From Scleroderma bovista (lineage: Eukaryota; Basidiomycota; Agaricomycetes; Boletales; Sclerodermataceae): a stretch of DNA of 54,685 nucleotides. Under the pieces are notes generated by a model, which was given only the letters and a program-made list of their open reading frames with translations, made no database searches and had not been told where the DNA came from. Location of the stretch: contig JAYMGJ010000443.1 in NCBI GenBank assembly GCA_037178675.1, positions 1-54,685 of the forward strand, read 5' to 3'. Both the position numbers and the translations under genes were made by a program. Of the stretch, positions 1-12,772 are shown piece by piece (positions within the stretch are counted from its first letter, which is position 1; every line of letters starts with the position of its first letter).

Positions 1-320
1 AAGGCTGGGACTTACTAACTCATTTCTGCTGTTTCCGCTTGCCATAGGATCTGTCGCGGTAAGTTTCCAGTGTTCCCGTACGCAGCCCCAACACCTCTGC
101 GTATCATCAACGATTTATCGAGATTTGTAGATTATATGCTCATCTGTTTACATCCTTCGTATGAAACCCCCATGGTTTATGCGTCGACGGCTATGGGTGT
201 TTTCTCTCACACCTCCGGCATCATGTCTTGTACATGTTATAACAATCCTCCTCGCTTTCATTTGGCTGCTAGTTGACGTGGCCGATATGCGCACCCACCT
301 CCCATAATGATTGTCGACAG

Positions 321-656
321 CAATTATGACGATGGACATTGGACAACGTTGCATGCGCTCGGCCCATCTGAGGTGAACGACAGGCCCGACGACAACAGCG
401 GCAGTGCTGCAGCGATGATGACAACCTGGGCTGAAAGTGCTGCTGATATGGTCCACTTACTTTGGGGTGACTTGAGGGTAAGTATTTCGGGGTTGTTTCT
501 TGAATGCGTTGGTAGTGCGGAGGAATTCTATTAGAGCCTCGATATCTTTTTCAGAGTCAAGAATCCAGCAAAGGATTCCACTTTTTGTTGGCCCGAGCAC
601 CAAAATTCTTCGCGAGTCACGGTGTCTCGCCTTTCATTGTCAACAACAGCAAATGA
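321..656 (+). CDS. 3' end of an unrecognised gene (last two exons; 5' part outside window)
   Basis: Two coding exons can be read. The first runs from about 321, after an acceptor ending gtcgacag, to 477, where a perfect gtaagt donor follows. The second runs from 555 to the TGA at 654-656. They join in phase and give about 86 residues, starting NYDDGHWTTLHALGPSEV and ending GVSPFIVNNSK. The exon cannot extend left of 277 because of an in-frame TGA at 274-276, so earlier exons lie further left or outside the window. A possible 11-nt microexon at 48-58, between an ag and a gtaagt, may belong to the gene. The product was not recognised. The stop lies 14 bp from the stop of the converging GH31 gene, so the two transcripts must overlap at their 3' ends. 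The exon pair is fairly secure; gene identity is unknown. Confidence 0.5.
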
Positions 657-670
657 AATTCGCAGCTCCT

Positions 671-3600
671 CTACTCCCAGCTTACCTCAACACCGCCATT
701 CAAATCTGCACTGAAACCACATATATCCAACTCCCCTATAGTTTCATCGTATTCCCACCCGGTTACTTCCTGCCCTTGCACAACCACCCTTTGTGGTTTC
801 TCTCCAACCCCAAGGACGGTGACCCTTTCCAACGGCTGTCCAACGAGATAACTGCCCGTTCCACTTCCCACACTTAATTTGCCACCACATGCTTTGAACA
901 CGAGATTCCTTCCCGAGTCAGCACCGAATGCTCCATCGCCGTCATCCACAAAGGCATCCCCGCATGCATTTCCTTCTCCATCCAACGAAACAAGCAACTC
1001 GTAAGGGCCACTCCTCGTTTCATAGATAGTGTAGGCTGGCTTGGCGTGTAGGAGTAAGACAGACCCGCCCCGGATATGGACGTTGATGTGGCCGAGAGGG
1101 GCAGCAATCGTCATTTTCGTTGTTTCCCCCGAGTTGCTGGAAAGCGGGACGACAGCATGCGTCCACCAGTCACGCCAAATGACGTTACCTCGGCCAGGGA
1201 ATATAGCTAGAGGTCGCAGTATGAGCACTGGATTCGCGAGCCATACAAAATTGTAATCTCCAGACTCACCATCAACGGTCGTATCGCCGGGTGTGAGGAC
1301 AGGTGTGACAAGAATATTTGCACCAACTAGCCACTGCCGATCGGCCGTGAACAGCTCGGGTTCATCGGGAAACTCGAAGAAAAGAGCGCGCACGGGAGGT
1401 TGACCATGAGTCGACGCATTTACAAAGAGGGTGTACTAGTAAGTTCAACCACAGGCGCCATCGAAGAATGCAGAACGATGAGGTCACGAGAGAGAGGTAA
1501 CCCGGCTGACGTACCCAATACGGCAGCAACGAGTATCGTGCGCTAATTGCCACCCTTGAAGCATTTGCGACGCTGTCCCACCGATACGGTTCCTGTGGGA
1601 TTGCACCATATGTGTTATGGTTCCTGAAGAATGGCATGAATGCAGAGAGTTGCATCCATCGGTTGCAGAGTTCCTCGTCTGTATTGCCCACTAACGATGC
1701 AGGTGATGTTTAACAGAACATAGAAGGAACCGAGGCAGGGTACTCACTAAACCCACATGTATCCGCTCCTACCATCGGGATCTGGTAGATCTGGAACTGG
1801 AGAACACCCTGTATATTCAAATACATGTATTCCCACTTGCTTCTGTTATCCCCCAGCTATCATTGTGTTTTGTTGATGATCAGCACCGGGATTTACTTCA
1901 CGAAACAAGAGATAGGACACCAAAAAACAATACTCACCCAATGTCCTGCCCACTTCCCTGAGCCCGCAAACGTCGAGCGGCCAATAATAAAAGGGCGCCT
2001 CGTAGGCCACAATGTTTTCAGAGCATTGTACGTAGTGCGCGCTTCCAACGCTCCGAACAAGTTATGGACGTCTAGTTCAATGAATCCGCCGGCATGCGTC
2101 GCGTTTGTGGCGAGGGTATGCGCATTCAGGGGACCGAAAGCTGCCACAAGTGTTAGCAAAAGGATCGGAAACGGGAGACGGGTGTGTTAGAGTGCTGACC
2201 ATTGTGTATTGCATATGGCGGACTATTCACGTCGATGATTGTCTCACCGCCGGCTCCAAGGCCTCTGGTTCTCCTGCTCCCCGTTTCCAGATGTTGTCGC
2301 GTTCTCTTTTGCTTTTGAGAGCTTGAAGTTGTAGTATCTGCACCTGTACAGGAGTAGGTGGACGTCCCGTTGATGGTCATGTTCCCGCTCGGTCCCCAAA
2401 GTGTGTCATTGTAACTAAATGTGCCATCTTGGCACTCGACATCTCGCACGTAAATGCAAACGCACGTACCACTCGGGATACCCGGTTGCGACCTGATTCG
2501 CCAGACTTAATGGGCCAAGGGCAGAGAAATTTGCACCTGTTCCACTACATGTGTCGCGTTGATTCGAGTTAATCAATGTTTCATCCAGGACATACCCAAA
2601 ACAGCGAACTCACCACGAATAATCACAAAATGAACTGGGTTCATTCATATCAAGCCAAATTCCACTGAATTCTACGCCTCCAGTACTACTCCAATTCTGC
2701 AGTGCTTCAGTCCACCATGCCTCAGTATTGTCGGCAAACCAGTCTGGGAAGGCCTGTTATCCATTTCGTCACATGTCGGTGGTAATTAGGAGGCATGGTA
2801 CTCGTTGATCAGCATATTCGCAGAAGAAGGCCAGAAAACAGCACCCACAGTGTATCCAGGCCACACTTGCCCTATATACAAAGATCCGTTTGGGTTCTTG
2901 ATAAACGTATCTCTGTTGGCGACAGACCATAACATTAGCTTCCGTATAACCCCTTCGAAAGGTAATAGAACCCCACGCACAAGTCCATACCCCGCGTGAA
3001 AGGGTCATACTACCAAGTAAAACAATTAACCAGTCGTACACGATGAGAATGAAAGTAAGAACTCACGAAATCCGTATCATTTACCGTGACCGCTATCGCT
3101 GCATCCACGATCGGTATAACTGTGCCACGTGTTAATGCATGCCGAAAGGCTAATACTTCAATTAAACAAGGTACTGACAGTGCTGATGGTTCTCAGTCTG
3201 CCAGAACAATTATGACATAAAGCCGACAATGAATCGATACACGCACCAATCCTTCTATAAACGTTTTCACTTGATCCGTGGGGAACGTCACAGGATCGGT
3301 CGTGAAATCCCGAAACGCATGGTATAAGTCAATGTCATTCCATTGAACTGTTTGCCGTTGTAGGATAGGTTGAATGCATGTCATCAGGCATAGTGAAGAC
3401 GCGGCACAAGAAAATAAGTGGATGCGAATAGTAGCCAAAATGCAAATGACACACCTTCAAGGGGGATGTTTGCAGCCCGCATAGCTTCAACGTTGGCAAT
3501 GTCGTCACTTACATTGTGATACCCCCATCTAGACCGCAAAGGAAGTCAAATAGTGGTGAGTAAACTGTAACAGAAGTAGACTGATCCTTACCCACCTACA

Positions 3601-4888
3601 CAAGTGAAACCCAAAACCCCATGCAGGAGGCATAAAAGGATATCCAACAATCGCCCCATGTTGGGCGATCACCTCTGCATCACTAGGACCACTGAAGAAG
3701 TAGAAGTCGAAAATACCGCCAAGCATACGATATTCAATTAGCGATACGGCGGAATTGGGAGGTGTTTGGAGGAGGATGTCAGAGCCCGCCGCACTATAAG
3801 TATGATGACAATATGAATGAACTAAGGTCGATATATGCATATAGAAGAGGCTCACTTAAGAAGAAGTACACCAGAAGCAGATGCTTTCCCGGTGGTTTCG
3901 TTGTATCTGTGCTCAAGATATATCGGATGAGTGCCATAACTGCGGGGATAACGAATACGTGTCAGGCAAACCACGAATCCTCTTTCCGGGGTAAAGCTGG
4001 TACATACATGTTTTGGTCGATGGGATCAGTGTCATCGCGGTTCCAATGTGTCTGAATTGTGCCACTCCCTCCATCGGTGCCGATATCACGGCGGAATCCG
4101 CTACTCCCGACGACTTCGCCTAAGCCGTAGATGTTCGTTCCACGCGGCAGGGCTGAAGTTATCTGTGTAGCTTTAAGTGTTGATAGCTCGCGACTGCATG
4201 ACGCGGTGGTGAGATACCTGTAGATACTGATCCTCGAAGACAAGAGGGAACCCATCAAATGCAGTGCTGGGGTCCGATACATTGTATGGAGGAATAGGAG
4301 TCGGCGGAAGTAATGATATACGCGTGTCAAAGATTGGTACTGCATTTGGGTCTGAGCGGCGAGTGATCCAAAAGGCGAACGGGGACGGCTCGTAGCCAAA
4401 TACAAGGTCTGATTTATCGATGAAAGACGTAGTAGGAGGTGGAGGAGGCTCGACCATAGATTCAGGGACCGTGAATTGTTGTTGAGCGCTGTCATATATC
4501 TTGACGTGGATACTGAGCTTGAAGTTGAAGCGTAAAATAACGAGTGAGAGCGAAGAAGAGCTCACGTGGATTGGGATTGGTATGTCACCTCGAGGGTGAG
4601 ATCAACAACGTCTGACCCGAAAGCGTTGCATGCTGGGCCAGAAAGCTCGAGGTGCGCGGAGAGGCCATGCTGGGAATCAGTCAAAGATGTAAGTGTGTAT
4701 CCTGCAGAGCTTTAGCAAAAGCGATCCATATCAAATAGTGAAAGTCTACCTGGACAGTGGGTGACATTCTTGGAATAAACAACATTGCTCAACCCCTCCC
4801 TTTGGAGGAGGGAAGAATGAGACGCGGATATCCTAGGCACGACGTGGACAACAGAAAGAGCACCGACAAGCAGACGGTACAACATCAT
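671..4888 (-). CDS. Secreted GH31 alpha-glucosidase
   Basis: Glycoside hydrolase family 31 retaining alpha-glucosidase, expected to release glucose from the non-reducing ends of maltose, starch or related glucans outside the cell. The start at 4888 ([13 protein letters not shown]) opens a hydrophobic signal peptide. About 15 short introns separate the exons. The catalytic nucleophile motif [10 protein letters not shown] lies near 2630-2665. The acid/base region [15 protein letters not shown] is followed, across an intron, by LGDN near 1845-1860. [12 protein letters not shown] and [18 protein letters not shown] follow, then the C-terminal beta domain with HIRGGSVL. Several introns are multiples of three without stops, for example one near 1200-1260, so naive reading frames run through them. 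Total length of about 900 residues fits fungal secreted GH31 enzymes. Substrate preference cannot be read from sequence. Confidence 0.93.
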
Positions 4889-5695
4889 ATGACTGCTTGC
4901 CTGAGCTGGTCAAGGGGGACGGTTCGAGCGGGTATTTATAGGAAGCAACGAAGCTGTTTTTCCATTCATCCGGGGAACAATGTATGACCAGAGGCGGCCG
5001 AATTACGGACGATGGGCAAAATATTCATCGTGTAACTTCAGACTTACTACTCGCTATGGGATATCGAGATACCACATCATTTAGCATCCGAGCAGAGACA
5101 GGAAACTTCGGAATTGTGCGTCCTATTGCTCGGGGCAGTTGAAGTTCCAAAACACAGAGTTCAAGGCCTGATGGAAATTAGTCGTTTTCCGCGCAATACA
5201 TATCCCTTTCGAGCTCCGTTTGCATCAGGTTCCATCTCAGTTTCTCTGCCGCCTAAAACCAACCAGAACAAAGCCATCGCCGACGGCCTTGTTTATGTGC
5301 ACGCCCATATATCTCTAGAACTGACCTCCTTGGAACGTGCCAATCCTGCCATTCACCTTGTTAATAGAGAGCCTTGTGAAGCGGTCTCCGAACTACGGCG
5401 TTTTCCACAGCGGAGCTTTATTATAGGCAATTGCGCGGATGTCAAAAAAGTGTCTACATGCAGTGACCCTACACGGAGATTCCGTATGTTGAAGCATATG
5501 TGATCTAGGAGGTTGTGATGATTCTCTTGCTTGACAGGAGTTCTGGAAGAGTCCTGGGTCAGACAGTCAAGTGAAGATTGAATATTTCAAGTGAAAGGAG
5601 TAATTGTGGTGAAGATATGGTATTCTGATACAATGTACAGGTGTCATGAATTGCAGTACATTTCCCAGTGGACAATGCATGGGCTGTGAATAAAT
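4889..5695. other. Intergenic stretch upstream of the GH31 gene
   Basis: About 800 bp between the GH31 start and the stop of the next gene, both on the minus strand. It should hold the GH31 promoter; a TATA-like gtatttata lies near 4930. An open frame at 5114-5503 (+) has no recognisable domain and no intron-exon pattern, and I do not call it a gene. Confidence 0.4.
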
Positions 5696-8600
5696 TTAAC
5701 ATGTGCCAGGGGCCACCCTAGCTAACAGTTTCCGAAGGGGGGTTAACCAATTCTGCGCAATGCAGGTAAGCAGTAGCTCATGGTCCTCGTCATGGAAAAA
5801 GGCCTTATTGTGTGCAATCTCATGCGCGATTATGAAATACCTGCATGTACGTCAACCCACATTTGCTGGGCATATTCACCAAAACATACCACGCTGTGTA
5901 AACTGCAGCCTTGTCGTCGTCACTGCTACTCCCCGATAACATGGAATGATCTAAATATAATGGTAAGTGAACCTTGAATCCTCGAGCGTGCAGCAAAGAC
6001 ACTAACGCTTCTCCTCGAAGTGCGCAAGATTGAGATAGATAGCATGGCTCCGGTTGAAGCCCATCAACTCGACATCGTCATTCTGCCAAAATACGTGGAG
6101 TTTCTCGGGTTTCAAGTCGAATATTTTCCCTAAATGCCAAAGCAGAGTCGAAAATGCTTCAAGTGATTCCGATGGAGGATCTTCAGACTTGGCTGCGCGA
6201 CTTCCTCAGCCTAAGCAATAGCAGACTCTAAACTTGGACATACATGTTTTGAAAACACTCATTCCATGTTTGGTAATTCCTTGTAGGGTGTAAGATGAAT
6301 GCTGGACATGCACAAAGCGACTACTTACCACAATGCTTGAGGTCTGTTTGCCGCAAACCAGAACAATACTTGACATCGCGTTGCTTCTTTCCCCCTTCGG
6401 ACCGTTCTTCATTCTGATGGGTTGCTCTACAATCACCATTGTCACTCGAGCATAGGTTTAGAGCCTCCTCCATTAAATCCGCTGCAATAATAGTGAGGAA
6501 CCATTGGTGGTGCTCTACATGATGCCCGGACTCACCCATCTCTCCAGGTGCAAACTTTCCGGTGACATCCCTCTTAAACTTGGGTGCTAGTATACGTTTC
6601 TTCATGTCTTTGAGCCATCCAGAGAGCGGTAAAGACGGTGGGGGGTTGGAGGGTGGTGTGGGCGAGCGCGGTCGGTCTGGCGGGGGTGCATCTGAGAGTA
6701 AAGTTCATTATTTAGATAAGGGAAAAGAACGTCAACATAACACAAGTACTAACCTTGTACGTTCCCAAGGATAAAGTCAACTACAATGTATTCAGGGCGC
6801 TGAAATTGACAATGCCAGAGACTGAATTACCATCATAACCCCGGCGTTTCAAATCATCCAACTGAGCATCTAAGATTGTCATCAACGAGGATGTGTCGTG
6901 TGCTTTGTGGGCCTTGAAAAAGAGGCGACAGAGGGCGACCGACATACTAAAACGAGAACCATAAGACACCGATAGTCAGGGGTTCAAGATCTGCTCACTC
7001 GTACCAGTCCCGCTTGCTTTCTGACGGATCATCTTTCACCCAGAGCACGATATTTTTCTCCGTAGTCTTCTCCACTCCCGCAAGTGCCTTCTCGCGCAAT
7101 CGATCCCTATCTTCGGAAACATGCCTAAATTCCACGTATTTTGTGATTTGTAGATTCCTACAGTACTTGACTGCGAATTTTTCAGGCTCGTTGTGCCACT
7201 CAATAGGGTTGACTTTCGATCGACGAGAACTATCCTGATCATACAAAAAGATTTTAACTCTTTCCAGGATGTGCATACGAAGGTCTGCCGCATCCTTAGA
7301 CAACGTGCCTTCATGTTCAACAACATGAACCACATGAGCACTCAAGGTTTCAGCACCCAAGATCCTGTAGAACTCTGAAAAATATTGAGTCCAACGAAAA
7401 ACAAGGAAATGGGGTTGCTTACGGTCGAATACTTCTTCTTTAGGCGCAACAAAAACATGATCGCCAAATAACCTAAGGCTTTCCATATCATCAGCAATCA
7501 GGATATCCTTTGCTCCTTTTAGTGCCATTTCCCGTGACTGAACAGTGGAATCTGGCTCGCGTTTTCTTCGATAAGCGAGAAATATTTCAGCATTCTTCAT
7601 CCTCGCTTTGACATCACTTGGGAGGCTATTGTACCCGACTGCGACTTGACGAAGATCATCGAGATATCTAGCAAGTAATCAGAAGCGCCTCATAGTAACA
7701 ATTGACCCTCTCACCTTGACCCGCCGGCTACTTGAAGATAGTTGTGTGCATCTCGCAGTAGCGCCTCCACGATGTCCACATAGTCTGGTTTCGGTTTCGC
7801 GCCGCATATGTCTAAGAAGTTGTGTGCCAAGGTACTAAGCCTGACGAAGCTGAACAATTCCCTATGGTGGCTATTCGCTTCACCCGGCAATTCAAAGAAA
7901 CATTGACGAGGCCGGACCAATTCAACTGAGTCAGTGGTGCTTTCTCCAGCTGAAACTTTTGTGGGAATAGGGACAATCCTCAGGTTAGCCAGTTCTTTCC
8001 GTTCCTCAGCATTAAAGCCTGAAAGGTAATTGTATACAGTTAACAGGATCGATCAGCAGAGACTCACCACCTTTACTGGCGAGTAATTCGAACCAGCTCA
8101 CAGCTTCCTTCTTGTTTTTAGGTGGGCTTTTTTTCAAAACATCAATGATAGCAGAGGCGGAGGGTCGCTCTTTGATCTTCAAACGTACAGCATCCTTTTC
8201 GGTTATAGTATGGTGCAGCTTCTTGAACCCGAGTGGTTCCCAATCAGCAGAAATGAATACCTTGTAACACCGTATTAGCGGATTGCTGACTGGATGGTGA
8301 CAAAAAATGACCTGTTCTGGAGTTCCCATACTCGGTTGCATCGTTCTCCCACAGGGGAGAAATGCAACATCTGCGAACTCTAATGGATTGTAGTTGGAGT
8401 ATAACGTGTCCATGTAGGTAAGCAGAAATTGTAAAGCATATCTTCTGATCGGAATTTCCGGACTGGCAGCCTTTCTGATTATCACGTCTAATGGTGGATA
8501 TGCTCTCAGCCCAAGAAGGGTACTGAGTCGAGTAAGGGCTAAGTAGGATGTAAACGTTTCTGTTACACAGCAGATGCGGAAGCTAACCTTCTGAGGGGTG

Positions 8601-11600
8601 CTTCGAACCAGCTGAGTCGCGCCAACGAATAATCGGAAGTCCAAGTTCAATATGGTATTGTTCTGGAGTGTAAAGATCGGCAATGCAGTAAAATTCGCCA
8701 CTTTCACTTGAAAAAATAGACGCTCGTTGTAGTTCTAAATGTTCATCGTCCCGCATCTCGTTATAAACACGTTCGAGGTAAGTAGCGAGTCGGTATGGAG
8801 AGCACTGGCGATGCGGCAAACTATATGACAATTGATATCCGAGTATATGTGATACAAAAGACAACTCACCGGCCCTTGATATCGCACCATGGAATGTTCC
8901 TCCTAACACCTAGCTCTTGTAGTATTTGGTCATCGACGTCCAAGTTTTGGACAACAGGTAAGTCACTGAAAAGATCAGCCTCTAGAAAATAAGCCTCGTC
9001 CGGCTTCTTGCGGCCACGGCTCGTTGGAATGAATTCGACGTTTTGCATTAGTCCAATGATCTGTTCTTTTATTACGGGTTCCAACGAGTTCCACAGAGAC
9101 TGTAAAACTCCCAGAAATCGATTGACGAAGCGAGTGGACAAGCGTATATCATGCTCGCGCTGTCGCCCTGGACTGATGAGGTACCGAACCCAATCCAGGA
9201 GTGTCATCTCTTCCCACCCAAGGGATGTTCGTATGGCCCTCGGGTCCAACCGAACCGTGAATGCGACAGGTATGGTGTCGGGTGGGAGGGGATCGTCAGC
9301 GGTAATAAACGATCCAGATCCTCTGGGGTTGACAAACTTTCGAATGTCGATCAATCGGACAGATTGGACAGATTCTCGGGGACCCGCAGGAGAGAATTTG
9401 GCCACAGGAATAAGTTCGCCCTTGCATTTCTCACCGCCCCCCGTTAGACCTTCACCAAATAATCCAACCCACCATGCGACGCAAGCAACCATCTCATGTT
9501 CTAGAAGTGTTCGGTGTTGCAACTCCTCCTTCACGTCACGGAATGTGTATTTAGACACCTTGTACCGCTTGGGAAGGTCGGCTATCATCGTCGCATGCAC
9601 TGGCAGCAGGGAATTGTCGAGAACTGGACGTTGCTTCATGAATGGAGCGAAGGTCGCATGAGGTTCTCGGACATCTCTGGAGTCTCGGATTCCAAGGTTG
9701 GAAACGATGGGAAACGACGGTCCGGTGGAACATTCGAAAAACGCATTTCGTAAAAGATCAGCCACTTTGGGATCCGGAGTGGATGGGCGAAAAGTGAATG
9801 ATTTCATGATGAATAGACCTTCCTTGTGCGCCTGATTAGCTCCGGACGGCCATGCATTTCGGACAATGTCCATAGCACGCCCATAGATTAACCGAGCCAC
9901 GAGCCCACCAATGTACAACAGTTCCTCGTTCCATTCTACAGCTTAGTCTCAGAAAGTTGAATGGAACATAAGTTGGGACGACATACTCTGTACCTGGCCG
10001 TTCCTATTCGCAGTAAGTAAGTATCCTAGATGTGCTCGTTAAGATGGACATACGCTAAGTCGATTAATCCTCGCTCCACAGTTGGAATAAACCGAGTTGA
10101 AAGATGTACTGCAATACCTGTGGTCTGAGCTGTGCTTTGACCCTTTCGTGCCACATCAGATTGGCGGAACAAAACACGGCCACCTCACTTACAACGAACA
10201 ACCTTGCACTGTGTTCCCTGGGCGAAAAGATTGCGTCACAATACCGCGTCGAGTACAACCAACAACAATACTCACCCATCCTGGTCGTTAAGGAGCCCTT
10301 GAGATCCCCGAAAAATACTGCCTAGGGTGTCGTCATCGTCACCTTGTGTCATGCTCCCACATTCGTTCATTGTGAACTGTCGATTTTACAATTTAAAATG
10401 TTTCGAAGCAAAACTACAAAAATACATACGTGCACAGCTTCAAATAGGAAGCTTTTGGGTGGTTTCTTCTTTGTCGCACTTTCGATTCCGTTTGTCATTT
10501 CTTGTGAAGGAGTGGAAGAAACCTCTGCAGAATATACTGTGTATTCAATAGAAAAGGTCTTCTCCGATGAAGGACCAGTCACAGAAAGTGTGTGAACATC
10601 ATTCAGTTCCGCATTCTTTCCAAAGAAACTTCGCTTCTTTGCCGGGTCTATTTGCGACGCCTTGGCTTTCTTGCGAGGGAGAAGTTTCTTCGACCCTGCG
10701 CTATATGCCAGGGCGCTAATGACTACTTCCACTTGTTGAGCTGAACAAATGCGTTAAAGTAGTTTCAGGGCTTCTCGGATAAACTCACCAATTGTCTTCA
10801 CCGATTTGACAGTCAAGGATTTGGCTGGGCTACTCGCCTTCAAGTCGGCAGGCAGGTCTATCTTGACCGGTTCCCCTCGGGACTTGCTAATTTTCGAAAG
10901 AGGAGTACCGTTGAAAAGTACAGTGACCTCCTTGACGCTTATCAGAAACGTTACCGCTGCACTGATAAATCGTGACAAGTCGAATGGTTTTGGAATGGTC
11001 GTTTGTACCCCGGGCTTTAAATCCATCTCGAACGTGGTCCACTTGCTAGCCCCACACAGCTTCGAATCAACAAAAAGCTGTATTGTTATGAGAACACATA
11101 TACTCTGAAGCAGAACAGTGTATGTGATACCTCATTGTCGTCGTAAAACATTCTCGTTCGAATACCTGAGCAAGATATATCATACGTTATTAGGCCAACG
11201 GTAGTCTGACTCACCACCAGAAACTACAACAGGACATTCTGTAACGCTGAAGACGCTGAAGAATCCTGTTGTGTACAGATCACTTTCTCATGCCCAGCTG
11301 AAGACAATGCAACACATACCAACACCAAAAGCACCAATTTTCTGTTCGTCGGGATTCCCGTCCGCTACAAGGGCATGAGTATTCATTGTAAATGACATCA
11401 TAACGTGTGCTGGGCGTACCGATATTCGTCAAGCGCTGCCAGTCCTTGGAAGTGAAAGGATCCCCGTCATTTCTGACCACCCATCTAAACAACTTGAGAC
11501 TTGTCAGTTTGCGACGAAGTGTACATGGTCTGAACGAACCCACCCGGACTGTATTCAAGTCGTTGACACTCCCATTCAGTGCTTTCTCTGAGGCAGTAAC

Positions 11601-11870
11601 ATATTCACTAGTTTGAAAGTGAATCTCCACCGAGCGGGCCTGAGCATCATCAGCATTTTGCAGGAGCTCTCGGAATACTAGGGATTGTCAGAGAAGGGTG
11701 GGAAAGCCTTCGTCAGTAAGGTGTTACCACGTGTTTCGACGAGCGCATTCACCAGTGAACTCCTCTGGGTATCTTGCCAGCACCTTGTCAACTAACGCAC
11801 GACCATTCACGTTGACTCGGACGGGTTTACTGGGCACACTGGATGCGCTTCCGTTTGGTAGATTGGACAT
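5696..11870 (-). CDS. DUF3684/sacsin-like GHKL ATPase with C-terminal HExxH motif
   Basis: Very large fungal protein (about 1,700 residues, many introns) of the DUF3684 type. The N-terminus carries an HSP90/histidine-kinase-like (GHKL) ATPase fold. The N-box VFRELLQNADDAQ is near 11650-11690, RNDGDPF replaces the usual DNG of the next motif, and the glycine motif QKIGAFGVG is near 11330. A long central region follows (for example 8866-9918). The last exons encode HEIAHN followed by HDEDHE (about 5775-5850), a zinc-metallopeptidase-like arrangement. The start at 11870 is chosen because an intron with a perfect gtgagt donor ends exactly before this ATG, and MSNLPNG leads straight into the conserved NGRALVDKVLARYPEEFT. 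Family function is unknown; a chaperone-like role is inferred from the sacsin/HSP90-type ATPase. Confidence 0.85.
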
Positions 11871-12772
11871 CTGTTCACAAAACATCATTACATTGACATA
11901 GAACTGCACACCAAATAACAAGACTCACCTCGAAATAAATGTGAGCTCAGATGGAACCCAGCGAAGAGCGATACTGAAGAAAAGAACGAGTTCACTACCT
12001 GCCGCAACGTTGTGATGGAGACTTTGTTTGCCCATGTGAAAGCCTAAGCGCTCTTGCCACATGCTGTAGTACTCCGTGGATGCTGTTGGTCATTGAGGCA
12101 TTTACCCTAGGGTAGTGTACGTTGGTACCAATCGGTTGTCAAAAGATCCCCGGAGACCGACTTAGGTCGTATTCGTCGTGGTTAGTATTTGGTCCAGAGG
12201 AATTTCGGCTGCCTTCCCTTGAGCAAGTTGTTCTGGGGAAATTCATTTTGTCTGACATTATCAAGGTCACTCAGACTGAAGTATTGATCCTGGACTGGCC
12301 CAAAGTCTCTTGTCTCTCCTTTAGCTGCGACTCTGATACATTCCTGTTGTGGGCTACTGCCATGATGATTCAAATCAAGGTGAAGGTATTTTGCTTTATG
12401 TAAATTGATGCGGGCTAGTACTCTTACTACTCATTGCAAAGTCGTCTATGTACACCAAGTCTCCTCGCTGAGCTATCGCTGAAGTGAAACCGATCACTGA
12501 CAAAGCTTCCGATCGTCTCTGTGGTTTACGATGACTTGTTGGACAGAACATGAGTGACTGTTATGATAAGTATAGCAGACAAAGCTTATGAGGGTAAGCA
12601 CTATGTACCAGAAGGTGTAGATGATAGCCACGCTGGTCAAGTTTCGAAACCACTTCATACTAACTTTACATGACCTTCTCAAAACAAAAATCGTCTCCAA
12701 ACAAACTCTAATCAGTAAGGGCGCCCATACTTGTCCAATGGTGGGCGACCGAACGAAGACTAGACAGTGTGG
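11871..12772. other. Intergenic stretch with 5' leader intron
   Basis: About 900 bp. The part next to 11870 contains a likely 5'-leader intron of the ATPase gene (gtgagt donor near 11930, acceptor directly at the ATG). The rest has short open frames at 12122-12403 (+) and 12494-12700 (-) with no recognisable domains. Confidence 0.4.

Noticed and set aside
5114..5503. 129-residue open frame upstream of GH31
   Set aside because: No recognisable domain or splice structure; ordinary for 800 bp of intergenic DNA.
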